From assembly GCA_036723735.1 (NCBI GenBank), contig DAIMGT010000019.1, positions 1-52,021 on the forward strand: a stretch of DNA of 52,021 nt, in the 5' to 3' direction. Shown here piece by piece: positions 26,901 through 33,645 of this stretch. Below the pieces are notes generated by a model. The model was not told where the DNA came from, made no database searches, and was given only the letters and a program-made list of their open reading frames with translations. Made by a program: the position numbers and the translations under genes. Origin of the DNA: UBA4656 sp002405525. GTDB lineage: Bacteria > Pseudomonadota > Gammaproteobacteria > Xanthomonadales > Ahniellaceae. How positions within the stretch are numbered: the stretch's first letter is position 1; every line of letters begins with the position of its first letter.

Positions 26901-27697
26901 CCGGCGGGCTGAACCTCGAGCGCTCCATCACCGAGCGTGAACTGTTCGGCAGCGTCAAGCGCGAGCGCCTGGACCTGATGCGCGGACGCACCGCGTGGGT
27001 GATCGGCGAGCACCTCGTGCAGCACCTCGCGCGCGCGGTGTCCGTGTTCGCCACCCAGGGCCAGGCCGGGAAAGTGGTGCTGGTCACCCGCAGCAAGGCC
27101 TCCGCCGCGGCGGTGATCGAGCACCTCAGTCCCAGCGAGGCTGCGGTGGTGCGGGTGATCGCCTGCGGCGGCGACGTTGAGTCCGGGATGGACGCAGCAC
27201 TCCGCGACGGCGGCCGGCCGGCGAGCATCGTGTGCACGCCGTTCGCGCCGCTGCCGGACGAACTGTACGACGCCGAGGGCCGCTGGCTCGACACTGCCGC
27301 TTTCCGTGCGGTGGTCGAGGAGCAGCTCACCCACCACTTCCGGGTCGCGCGCAAGGCGGCGCTGTACGACGACGTGAGCCTCATGCTGGTCTCACCCGAC
27401 GTGCCGCCGGCCGCCTCGGCCGCGCCTTTCGCGTTGGCCAACTTCGTCAAGACCACCCTGCACGCCTTCACCGGCACCCTGGCGGTCGAGTGCGAGCGCC
27501 TGGTGCATGACGCGGTGATCAACCAGATCAACCTCACGCGGCGCGCGCGCAGCGAGGAACCGCGCAACGCGGCCGAGACGGCCGAGGAGCTCGAACGCTT
27601 CGGTCGCGCCGTGCTGCTTGCCGGCGCGCCGCTGGCGCGGCTGGAGGACAGCCGGTATCGGTCGCGGATCTATCGCGGGATGGCCATCACGGTGTAG
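23906..27697 (+). CDS. mcr: Malonyl-CoA reductase (bifunctional, 3-hydroxypropionate-forming)
   Basis: 1263 residues with two SDR halves, collinear with Chloroflexus Mcr to the C-terminus (ending YRGMAITV versus HRGRAITV from memory). N-half: TGAAGNIG (67-74) and YVVPK (Y229/K233), reducing malonate semialdehyde to 3-hydroxypropionate. C-half: TGGSSGIGG (621-629) and YAVSK (Y780/K784), reducing malonyl-CoA to the semialdehyde. Two NADPH are used. The product is the substrate of the coupled upstream gene. Odd feature: residues 1-57 are an Ala/Lys/Arg/Pro-rich, probably disordered extension that the Chloroflexus enzyme lacks. The ATG overlaps the pcs stop, and an internal start giving the short form is not evident. 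Confidence 0.95.
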   Translation: MAERRKGRTAAKASARPVAKASKQAAPKSAGKPAATAAARPAAKAPAPAARPAAPAGRLAGKVAFITGAAGNIGTDIVRLYLAEGARVAMAGRDVAKLNAARAALLAEAGAPDDHALVVPMDGGDPAQVHTAIAATVAAWGRIDVLVNNAGSSGPKQRLEDLPLDRADLDAARAAGSTDTESVLDAARSLLGMAWYVIRAALPHLAPGASIVNVTTIFSRTEYFGRAAYVVPKAAFNALSRNLALELGARGIRVNTVLPGPIDSERIRNVFAAMDKLRHGTRGTTAREFIDRMSLARARDGVPEFGLPSIRDVANTVRFLGSEESAAFNGHDFEVTHGMAAEAESKSTWMSRPELRTVDGTGARILVAAGEQLADALEIARIQARCGAEVLLGLPTAELVKQAGGILDTTPEDRRILPVLVDRTRPATVAAALAAEAGSGRLSGAIILPTAGPHALRGPLSQVTDAEIAAFIEREIVGALALARELSRFWHHVSGLEQGARVVFLSNGDDGAGNAVADVLRAAVEELLRVWRQESAADMREGEPGVVQWGNQLLRWSNSESENLPFAGRQVARLLFTHRRIEPIDLYLPRSIREATGARRAAVPEIETLHGLHKGKVALITGGSSGIGGQVARFLAAAGARVMLVARGAESLTATRDGIVAELEDSGYWGARRRVQTLAGVDVGDLAAVEHAVKVTLDTFGRVDVLINCAGVAGAEEMVVDLPLDAWRYTLDANLVSNYALMQRVIPLMKAQGSGYILNVSSYFGGEKYVATPYPNRSDYAVSKAGQRALAESLARFVGPEIQINAIAPGPVEGERLKGKGGKAGLFERRGRLILENRRLNAVYAAVVRGLRAGEPVDTLLEWIAVNDVARILEGDAPAPLARLATTVAAEAEAGAGATWDRYMVNASIARKLVGRLSCAGYLVGDEGLAAGEDCIVRLATPPEPFLPPGQVRTEAAKIRDGVLSLLHLRRMPTETEVALATVYFLADRAISGETFQPSGGLNLERSITERELFGSVKRERLDLMRGRTAWVIGEHLVQHLARAVSVFATQGQAGKVVLVTRSKASAAAVIEHLSPSEAAVVRVIACGGDVESGMDAALRDGGRPASIVCTPFAPLPDELYDAEGRWLDTAAFRAVVEEQLTHHFRVARKAALYDDVSLMLVSPDVPPAASAAPFALANFVKTTLHAFTGTLAVECERLVHDAVINQINLTRRARSEEPRNAAETAEELERFGRAVLLAGAPLARLEDSRYRSRIYRGMAITV

Positions 27698-27714
27698 CGG
27701 GGCCCAGGGCCCGG

Positions 27715-27792
27715 CGTAGGGTGCAATGAGCGCAGCGAAGTGAACCGCCCGATCGAAGCCGATGTACTTCGCTGCGCACACTGCACCCTACG
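27715..27792. repeat. Long inverted repeat downstream of mcr
   Basis: Left arm CGTAGGGTGCAATGAGCGCA (27715 on) and right arm TGCGCACACTGCACCCTACG (ending 27792) with GCGAAGT/ACTTCGC inside form an imperfect stem of about 27 bp around a 24-base loop. It lies 18 bases after the mcr stop with no T-run, so it may protect the 3' end of the pcs-mcr mRNA or be a dispersed palindrome. Similar GTAGGGTGC palindromes are common in gammaproteobacterial genomes. A short GGGCCC-a-GGGCCC hairpin precedes it. Confidence 0.8.
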
Positions 27793-27926
27793 GGGTCTGC
27801 GCGGTGCCGGCACGACAACAGGTGTCGTCGCGCACTCAAGTCGCTCGCGAAGCGGATCGGTCCTTCCGCTGGACCCTATACCCGGGGCCCTTGGACCACC
27901 GATGCACGACGCCAAACGACGCCGCG

Positions 27927-28124
27927 TCAGCCGCCCTGCCTCTCCAGCGCCTCGTCCTGCCGCTGTTTGGCCTCCAGCGTGGCCTGCTCGACGGCCTGCG
28001 CGCGCACCTGCGGGTCGCGCGGGTCTGGCGCAGCAGGTGCTTGCGCATCCGGCGGAGCCCCGGTCGGCGCGCAGGCTGCGAGCAGGGTGCAGAGCAGGGT
28101 GGCGATCGGCAGGCTGCGGGGCAT
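27927..28124 (-). CDS. Small lipoprotein
   Basis: 65 residues: signal peptide MPRSLPIATLLCTLLAAC with lipobox LAAC, then a Pro/Ala-rich stretch and a short charged helix rich in Gln and Glu. GGAG precedes the ATG at good spacing. It is read opposite to its neighbours, in the gap between mcr and an SDR gene. The mature peptide is only about 48 residues. I do not recognise the family; a small outer-membrane lipoprotein is the safe description. Confidence 0.6.
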   Translation of the reverse strand: MPRSLPIATLLCTLLAACAPTGAPPDAQAPAAPDPRDPQVRAQAVEQATLEAKQRQDEALERQGG

Positions 28125-28198
28125 GGTGGACTCCGGACGGGCTTCGGCTAGCCTAACGCCCCATCCGCGGCCCGTGCGCCCGCGGCACGGAGATCGCG

Positions 28199-28975
28199 AT
28201 GGACGGCAGCCGCTGGCGGCTCGACGGCCGCGTGGCCCTGGTGACCGGGGCGAGCAAGGGCATCGGCCGCGCCTGCGCGGCGGAACTGCTGGCCTTCGGC
28301 GCCGACGTGCTGCTGGTCGCGCGCGGCGAGGACGCTCTGGAAACGGCGCGTGCCGAGCTAGCGGCCGGGTTCCCCGGCCATCGCGTGCTGGCGTTCGCGG
28401 CCGACCTCGCCGAGCCCGAGCAGCGGCTGGACCTCTTCGACTGGATCACCGACCTCGCCGTGGCGCCATCGATCCTGGTCAACAACGTCGGCACCAACAT
28501 CCGCAAGCCGACCCTGGCCTACGACGCCGTCGAGGTGGCGCGGATCTTCGAGACCAATCTGTTTTCGGCCTTCGACCTGTGCCGGCTGGCCCATCCTCTG
28601 CTCGCCGGCCACGCGCAGTCGGCCATCGTGAACATCGGTTCGGTGGCGGGCCAGACCGCGCTGCGCACCGGCTCTCCCTACGCGATGACCAAGGCCGCGC
28701 TCGCGCAGTTGACGCGCAACCTCGCGGTGGAGTGGGCCGCCGACGGCATCCGCGTCAACGCGGTCGCCCCGTGGTACATCCGCACGCCGCTGGCCGCCGC
28801 GGTGCTCGCGGACCCGACCTACCTCGGCGATGTGCTCGACCGGACGCCGGCCGGGCGGATCGGTGAACCGGAGGAAGTGGCTGCCGCGGCGGCCTTCCTT
28901 TGCCTTCCGGCGTCGTCCTATGTGACCGGACAGTGCCTGGCCGTCGACGGCGGGTTCCTGCAGTACGGCTTCTGA
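28199..28975 (+). CDS. Short-chain dehydrogenase/reductase, tropinone-reductase-like
   Basis: 258 residues, classical SDR: TGASKGIG cofactor motif at the N-terminus, NNVG, catalytic Ser in NIGSVAGQ and Y-AMT-K, and the C-terminal PASSYVTGQCLAVDGGF. The opening RWRLDGRVALVTGASKGIG and the NVGTNIRK segment resemble the tropinone reductase-like subgroup. Substrate unknown. It is not in the pcs-mcr operon: 500 bp, an inverted repeat and an opposing lipoprotein gene lie between them. Confidence 0.88.
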   Translation: MDGSRWRLDGRVALVTGASKGIGRACAAELLAFGADVLLVARGEDALETARAELAAGFPGHRVLAFAADLAEPEQRLDLFDWITDLAVAPSILVNNVGTNIRKPTLAYDAVEVARIFETNLFSAFDLCRLAHPLLAGHAQSAIVNIGSVAGQTALRTGSPYAMTKAALAQLTRNLAVEWAADGIRVNAVAPWYIRTPLAAAVLADPTYLGDVLDRTPAGRIGEPEEVAAAAAFLCLPASSYVTGQCLAVDGGFLQYGF

Positions 28976-29136
28976 ACGCAGAGCCCCCCTGGAGGAGCGC
29001 GCCCTGCGCGCGACCGCACGAACCGATGCGTGCCTCGAACCCCGATGCCGCGGTCACCCGCACGGCGGGCTCCTGCATTTTCTTTACAGGCGTTGCCGGA
29101 TCATCACGCGGTCGCCAACGAACCCCGGAGACCGCC

Positions 29137-29676
29137 GTGCGCCGGATCCTCGCCATCGCCGCCTTCCTGTTCGCCGCGCTGGCGGCTGCCGATGCTTCGG
29201 CCGCCAGCGCCCGCGAGCTGCAGCGCGACAGCGACCTCGTGCTGGAGCGCCTGTATGAGGCCAAGCCATCCACCCGCAACCTGCTGGCGCGCGCCGCCGG
29301 GGTGCTGGTCTTCCCCGGCATCTACAAGGGCGGCCTCGGCCTCGGCGCCGAGTACGGCGAGGGCGTGCTGCGCGAGAAAGGCGCCGTCACCGGCTACTAC
29401 CGGGTGGTCACCGGATCGGTCGGCCTGCAGCTCGGCGTGCAGAAGCGTGCGCAGGTGATCGCCTTCATGGACGCCGCCGCGTTGCGCCGGTTCAAGAACA
29501 GCAAGGGCTGGGAGGCCGGTGTCGACGGGTCGATCGTGGTCGCCGACGTCGGCGCCGGCGCGCAGGCCGATACCCGGTCGCTGAACCAGCCGATCATCGC
29601 CTTCATCCTCGACGAGCAGGGGCTGATGTACAACGTCACGCTCGAAGGCTCGAAAATCTCGCGGATCCGCAAGTAG
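29137..29676 (+). CDS. SYLF/YSC84-domain lipid-binding protein, exported
   Basis: 179 residues: Sec signal peptide (about 1-22, cleavage after ADASA) followed by one SYLF domain with AGVLVFPGIYKGGLGLGAEYGEGVLREKG and the C-terminal QGLMYNVTLEGSKISRI, as in bacterial periplasmic YSC84 proteins that bind phospholipids. The GTG at 29137 is used because it places the signal peptide at the N-terminus and is preceded by CCCGGAGACCGCC, a leader almost identical to that of the HdeA-like gene at 33258. Confidence 0.88.
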   Translation: MRRILAIAAFLFAALAAADASAASARELQRDSDLVLERLYEAKPSTRNLLARAAGVLVFPGIYKGGLGLGAEYGEGVLREKGAVTGYYRVVTGSVGLQLGVQKRAQVIAFMDAAALRRFKNSKGWEAGVDGSIVVADVGAGAQADTRSLNQPIIAFILDEQGLMYNVTLEGSKISRIRK

Positions 29677-29983
29677 CGCACCGTCTTCGTCCGACGGCGG
29701 TCCGGGTCGGTCCGGGCCGCTGCGTGCCTCGGACGCCGTGCACCCCGCGCGGCGCCGAAGGCGTTGACGCGGATCGCGAGCCGGCGATTCGCCCGGGCCG
29801 GAGAGTCCGCTCGCCGTGGCGCGGACCGGCTGCGCCGCAGGCCCCGGCTCAGGCCGTTGCGCGTGATCGGCGCCCCGCCACCGGCAAGCATCCGCTCGTC
29901 CATTCAGTGGGTGTACATTGCCGTGCTGGCACTACTGCACCGGCGTCGAATCCGACGCGTTGCACACCATGGGGAGACCAAGC
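29677..29983. other. Intergenic stretch, no gene recognised
   Basis: 307 bases between the SYLF gene and the acidic-repeat gene. I see no protein with coding character in any frame, no RNA gene and no clear terminator. The last 30 bases hold the ribosome-binding site (GGGGAGA) of the downstream gene; the promoter must be here but I cannot place it. Confidence 0.5.
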
Positions 29984-31935
29984 ATGTTGCTGACATTCCT
30001 GCGCGCTGCGCTGCTGGCGGCGTGTTTCACCGCGTTCATCGTCTCTGTACCGGCCAGTGCCCAGGCGCGCAGGAATGCGCCGGCACAGGCGTCGCGCGCA
30101 CCTGCCGCGATGACCGGCGACCAGTTGCTGCAGAACACGCGCAAGGCGCTGTCGGTGGTCGCGGTCACGACCGGCAAGCTCTCGCGCGCCGAACGCGCCC
30201 GTGCCGCGCCGTTCGTGCGCGCCCAGGGGGACGCCGACCGGGCGCTGCGCAACCTGCGCGGTGCGACCCGGTCGCGCGACGAACGGGCGCTGACGCGCGC
30301 GCTGCGCGAGGCCACCCAGGCGAATGGCCGACTGAATTCGACCTACCGACGGTCGAACATCGGCGACCGGCGGGTGCGCGAGGGCATGCGTGCGCTGAAT
30401 GCGTCATGGGACCAGACGGTCCGCCGTTTCGGCGCCGCGGGGCGCGGCAACCCCGAGCTGGCGCGCAGCAACGCGCGGCGCATATCGGCGGTCCGTTCGC
30501 GCCTCGAAGCCCAGCGCGTCGCCCGGTCCAGGGACGCCCAGGCGGTCGCCGAACTGGCCCTGATGGTGGCGATGCTCGACCGCGCGCTGTTGCTCAACCG
30601 CGATCCTCGGAACCAGTGGTACGCCCTGGTCGCGCTCGACGACGTCTACGGCTACTACGCCGGCTACTACGACTACGTGGTGGTCTATGAACCGCGGTAC
30701 GTCGAATTCTTCCGCGACGATTTCCGCTACTGGCGGGGCGTGAACGAGCGCGTCTACGACAGCTACGACTACTACTACCAGGACTGGTCCTACACCAGCT
30801 ACGAGCAGACCACGATCATCGACCAGTCGGTCGAGGTCAACATCAACATCGTCAACAACACGACGATCATCGAGGCCGACAGCCGGGTCGACTCGATCCA
30901 GCAGGTGGTCGAGTCGACGTCGCTGCAGACCGACGGTTACTCCGAGCTGGTCGAATTCGAGGTGGAGATCGCCGCCGAGTCGACAGTGCAGTTCGAGGAC
31001 CCCGCGACCATCGCGAACGTCGAAGTCGACGCCGCGGTCCTGCAGCAACCGAGCGCGGAGGAGATTGCTGCGCTGGTCGAAGAGGCACCGCCTTCCGTCG
31101 AGGTCGTCGAGGATCTGATCGAGGAAGAAGACCCTGCGCTGATCGAGGCGGCCAGCGGGGAGAGCGTCGACGGCGACTCCTCGTCCCAGAATGATGCCGC
31201 CGGCGGTGGCGCCCTGGGGGACGAGGCATCGGAAGAGGCGATGTCCGAGGACGAGCTGTCGGACGAGCTGTCGGACGAGTCGTCGGAGGAGTCGTCGGAG
31301 GAGTCGTCGGAGGAGTCGTCATCGGAGGACGAGGCATCGGAAGAGGCGATGTCCGAGGACGAGCTGTCGGACGAGTCGTCGGAGGAGTCGTCATCGGAGG
31401 ACGAGGCGTCGGAAGAGGCGATGTCCGAGGACGAGCTGTCGGACGAGTCGTCGGAGGAGTCGTNNNNNNNNNNNNNNNNNNNNNNNNNNNNNNNNNNNNN
31501 NNNNNNNNNNNNNNNNNNNNNNNNNNNNNNNNNNNNNNNNNNNNNNNNNNNNNNNNNNNNNNNCTGTCGGACGAGTCATGGGAGGAGTCGTCATCGGAGA
31601 ACGAGGCGTCGGAAGAGGCGATGTCCGAGGACCAAATGTCGGACGAGATGTCTGACGATGGCATGTCGGACGAAGCGGGCATGGAAGATGATGCGTCGGA
31701 GGACGCGGCCTACGGCGACGCAGCATCCGAGGACTCCGCCCCGGAGGAGGATGCCTCGGGCGGAAGCGACTCGGGCTACGGCGCTTCGGATGACGCGTAC
31801 TCGGAGTCGGTCGACGAGCCGGTGGAGGACGCCGCGTCCGATGAAACGTATTCCGAAGAGCCTGTTGACGAGCCGGTGGAAGAGGAGCCCGCGGCCGAGG
31901 ACGACTGGGGTGGTGCGTCGATGCGGAAGCCCTGA
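29984..31935 (+). CDS. Secreted protein with Tyr-rich region and acidic Ser/Asp/Glu tandem repeats (contains assembly gap)
   Basis: Sec signal peptide (1-28, cleaving after ASAQA), then a basic helical domain (about 30-205), a strongly Tyr/Asp-rich segment (YGYYAGYYDYVVVYEPRY onwards, 215-275), a Val/Ile/Glu region, and from about residue 413 a tandem repeat with unit DEASEEAMSEDELSDESSEE plus SSSE (24 residues). The protein ends in an acidic tail, ...DDWGGASMRKP. The 100-N gap at 31464-31563 interrupts the repeat; frames on the two sides disagree if the gap is taken literally, so the true gap is another length. The N- and C-terminal halves are annotated as one gene because both carry the same repeat. 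An acidic, possibly calcium-binding surface protein is plausible; the family is not recognised. Confidence 0.7.
31220..31635 (+). repeat. 72-bp tandem repeat encoding a Ser/Asp/Glu-rich unit
   Basis: Copy 1 is 31220-31327 (108 bp, enlarged by internal TCGGAGGAG-type duplications), copy 2 is 31328-31399 (exactly 72 bp), copy 3 starts at 31400 and runs into the N gap, and a diverged copy follows the gap to about 31635. The copies before the gap are nearly identical, which explains the assembly failure. Confidence 0.9.
31464..31563. other. Assembly gap of 100 N
   Basis: Exactly 100 N, a standard placeholder for unknown length, inside the acidic tandem repeat. The repeat number of the gene is therefore unknown. 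Confidence 0.95.
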
Positions 31936-32012
31936 GACGCACCGGGGCTGGTCTCGCCGCAGCCGGCGGGTGTTGCGGCCCGTCGAGTAGGTGGGCCGTC
32001 GTCGGGACGTGC

Positions 32013-32766
32013 GTGAACCCGCTCCGGCTCCGGGTGGTAGCCGGGTTGTGCGGGCTTGCCGTGCTGGCCCTTGGCCTGCTGCTCGCCGCCTGCGCGACCC
32101 GCCTGCTGCCACCTCGCGAATCGTCCAGCGCATGGGCGCCCGCCGGCAACGGCGCGCTGGACGATGCGGTCGTAGGGCTCGCGTTCGCGCCGGACGCCAG
32201 TGCGTACCGGTTCGTCGCCGGTGCCGACGACGCCTTGGCACTGCGCATGCCGACCGCGGCCCTGGCCGCGCGCAGCCTTGCCGTGCAGTTCTACATGGGG
32301 CACGACGACCTCACGTCGCACGACGACCTCACCGGGCGGCTCCCGGCCGGGGGCCGCCGGCTGCGGCAGGCCGCGGTGTGCGCGTGAGGGTGCTGGTCGA
32401 CGACCTTGATCAGGATGTCGAAAAAGTGCGTTCCTGCACCTTCTCAACCTCGCGAGTTCGGCACAGGGTCCGTACTCGCTCCCGACGAATCCATCGCTTA
32501 CGCGATCGATTCGCGGGCGCGGCATCCCTGCCGCGCACGAGCAGGGTGTTTCTCGACACCCTGCTATGCCCGCGGTCTCGATGCGGCGCTGGCCAACGTC
32601 GACGCGCACCCGCTGCTCGAGATCCGGGTGTTCAACCCCTTCCGCTCGCGCGCCTCGGTGCTCGGCAACGCCTCGAGTCCAGCGCCACCGACGGACGCGC
32701 CAACCACCGGATGCACGACAAGCCGTGGATCGCGGATTCGCGGCTGGCCGCCGACGGCAGGCGCCA
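32013..32766 (+). pseudogene. Decayed phospholipase-D-like lipoprotein gene
   Basis: A broken paralogue of the intact gene at 41169-42734. The first part (signal peptide with lipobox LAAC, then ALDDAVVGLAFAPDASAYRF, AARSLAVQFYM and DDLTGRL) is followed by a frameshift, then VRVRVLVDDL in another frame. A 157-bp dispersed element comes next, then YARGLDAALANVDAHPLLEI to SRASVLGNA, another frameshift, and the first HKD motif as MHDKPWIADSRLA. The second half of the gene, including HKD motif 2, is absent. A short DDLTSHDDLT duplication is also present. It cannot make an active enzyme. Confidence 0.9.
32408..32564 (+). repeat. Structured dispersed element, copy C, inside the PLD pseudogene
   Basis: 157 bp from GATCAGGATGTCGAAAAAG to GCAGGGTGTT-tctc-GACACCCTGC. 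It splits the pseudogene between codons for VDDL and YARGLD. In the intact paralogue the same place reads VDDF-YARGLD without any insert, so the element boundaries are known to within a base or two. No obvious target-site duplication is seen. Confidence 0.9.
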
Positions 32767-32774
32767 CTGCGAGC

Positions 32775-32791
32775 CTGCCCAAATTGGGCAG
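32775..32791. promoter_or_regulatory. Candidate operator, site 1 (CTGCCCA-N3-TGGGCAG)
   Basis: Perfect 17-bp palindrome CTGCCCAAATTGGGCAG, ending 75 bp before the start of the glycine-zipper gene at 32867. The same architecture occurs at 36074-36090 and, with one mismatch, at 40596-40612. Confidence 0.55.
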
Positions 32792-32866
32792 CACGGATCG
32801 CACCGCGGCGCGGTATGGCGGTATCAATGACAAACTTGCCGCAGTCCCGGTATCCCGGAGCCCACG

Positions 32867-33238
32867 ATGCCCGCTTTCCGCCTGATCGCGTTGCTTCTGC
32901 TGGCCGGCTTCGTCCTGCCCGCGCACGGCTATGACCGCGACCGTTACCACTACTGCCGCGACCAGGCCGAGCGCATCAGCGGCTACTACGGTCCCGTGCC
33001 GGACCGCTACCACCGCGGTGGCGCGGCGCGCGGTGCGGCGCGCGGTGCGGCGACCGGCGCCGTCATCGGCGCGATCGCCGGCGGCGACCGGAGGGACATC
33101 CGGCGTGCCGCGCGCCGGGGCGCCGTCACCGGTGCGGTGGTCGGCGCGGCGCGGCGCGAGCGGGCGCGCGACGAGTATCGCGACAGTCGCTACATCTACC
33201 AACTCGAACTCGACCGCTGCATGGACTACTACCGTTGA
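32867..33238 (+). CDS. Exported glycine-zipper protein
   Basis: 123 residues: signal peptide (about 1-21), a Tyr/Arg-rich start with Cys, then Ala/Gly-rich helical hairpin segments (GAARGAARGAATGAVIGAIAGG and RGAVTGAVVGAARR, read across about 52-95), and a C-terminal YQLELDRCMDYYR. This is the layout of YMGG-like or glycine-zipper periplasmic proteins. The two cysteines (one near the mature N-terminus, one near the C-terminus) could form a disulfide. A palindromic candidate operator lies 75 bp upstream. It is followed 19 bp later by an HdeA-like gene, probably one operon. Confidence 0.75.
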   Translation: MPAFRLIALLLLAGFVLPAHGYDRDRYHYCRDQAERISGYYGPVPDRYHRGGAARGAARGAATGAVIGAIAGGDRRDIRRAARRGAVTGAVVGAARRERARDEYRDSRYIYQLELDRCMDYYR

Positions 33239-33257
33239 GCCGGACCCGGAGACCGCC

Positions 33258-33566
33258 ATGACCTCGATCCGCATTCCCTTCGTGCTCGCCGGGCTGCTCG
33301 CCGCGGGAACCGTGGCCGCGCAGGCCGAAGCCGAATCGCCGCAGAAGCTCGCCGACTACACCTGCTGGCAGCTGCTGACCGAGCCGGATGAAGCCCAGGG
33401 TTCGGTCGAGGTGTTCTACCTCGGCTACGCGCTGGGCCGCGCCGGCACCGAACTCGCCGGCGAGGCGGCCTACAAACAGGCCGTCGCGGACGTGATCAAG
33501 CGCTGCCAGGCGGAGCCGGACACGCGGGTACTCGACGCCTTCGCCGCGGCGATCAAGCCGCGCTGA
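33258..33566 (+). CDS. HdeA/HdeB-like periplasmic protein
   Basis: 102 residues: signal peptide (cleaving near VAAQA), then a compact helical domain with KLADYTCWQLL at the start and IKRCQAEPDTRVLDAF near the end. The paired cysteines and the TCWQLL motif match HdeA/HdeB, small acid-activated periplasmic chaperones, though distant homologues may have other roles. The ribosome-binding site CCCGGAGA is part of a leader shared with the SYLF gene at 29137. Confidence 0.78.
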   Translation: MTSIRIPFVLAGLLAAGTVAAQAEAESPQKLADYTCWQLLTEPDEAQGSVEVFYLGYALGRAGTELAGEAAYKQAVADVIKRCQAEPDTRVLDAFAAAIKPR

Positions 33567-33645
33567 GGCAGAACCCGGCACGCTGCGCGCCGCGGCGCAC
33601 GGCGAAGCGACCTGCCGGCGCGTGCGCTGCGCCACGATCGCCGTG

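Noticed and set aside
28199..28975. SDR gene as part of the 3-hydroxypropionate operon.
   Set aside because: Separated from mcr by 500 bp, a long inverted repeat and an opposing gene, and Mcr already contains both reductase activities.
31220..31463. Acidic tandem repeat considered as a CRISPR array.
   Set aside because: Units are contiguous, in frame and protein-coding with no unique spacers between identical repeats.
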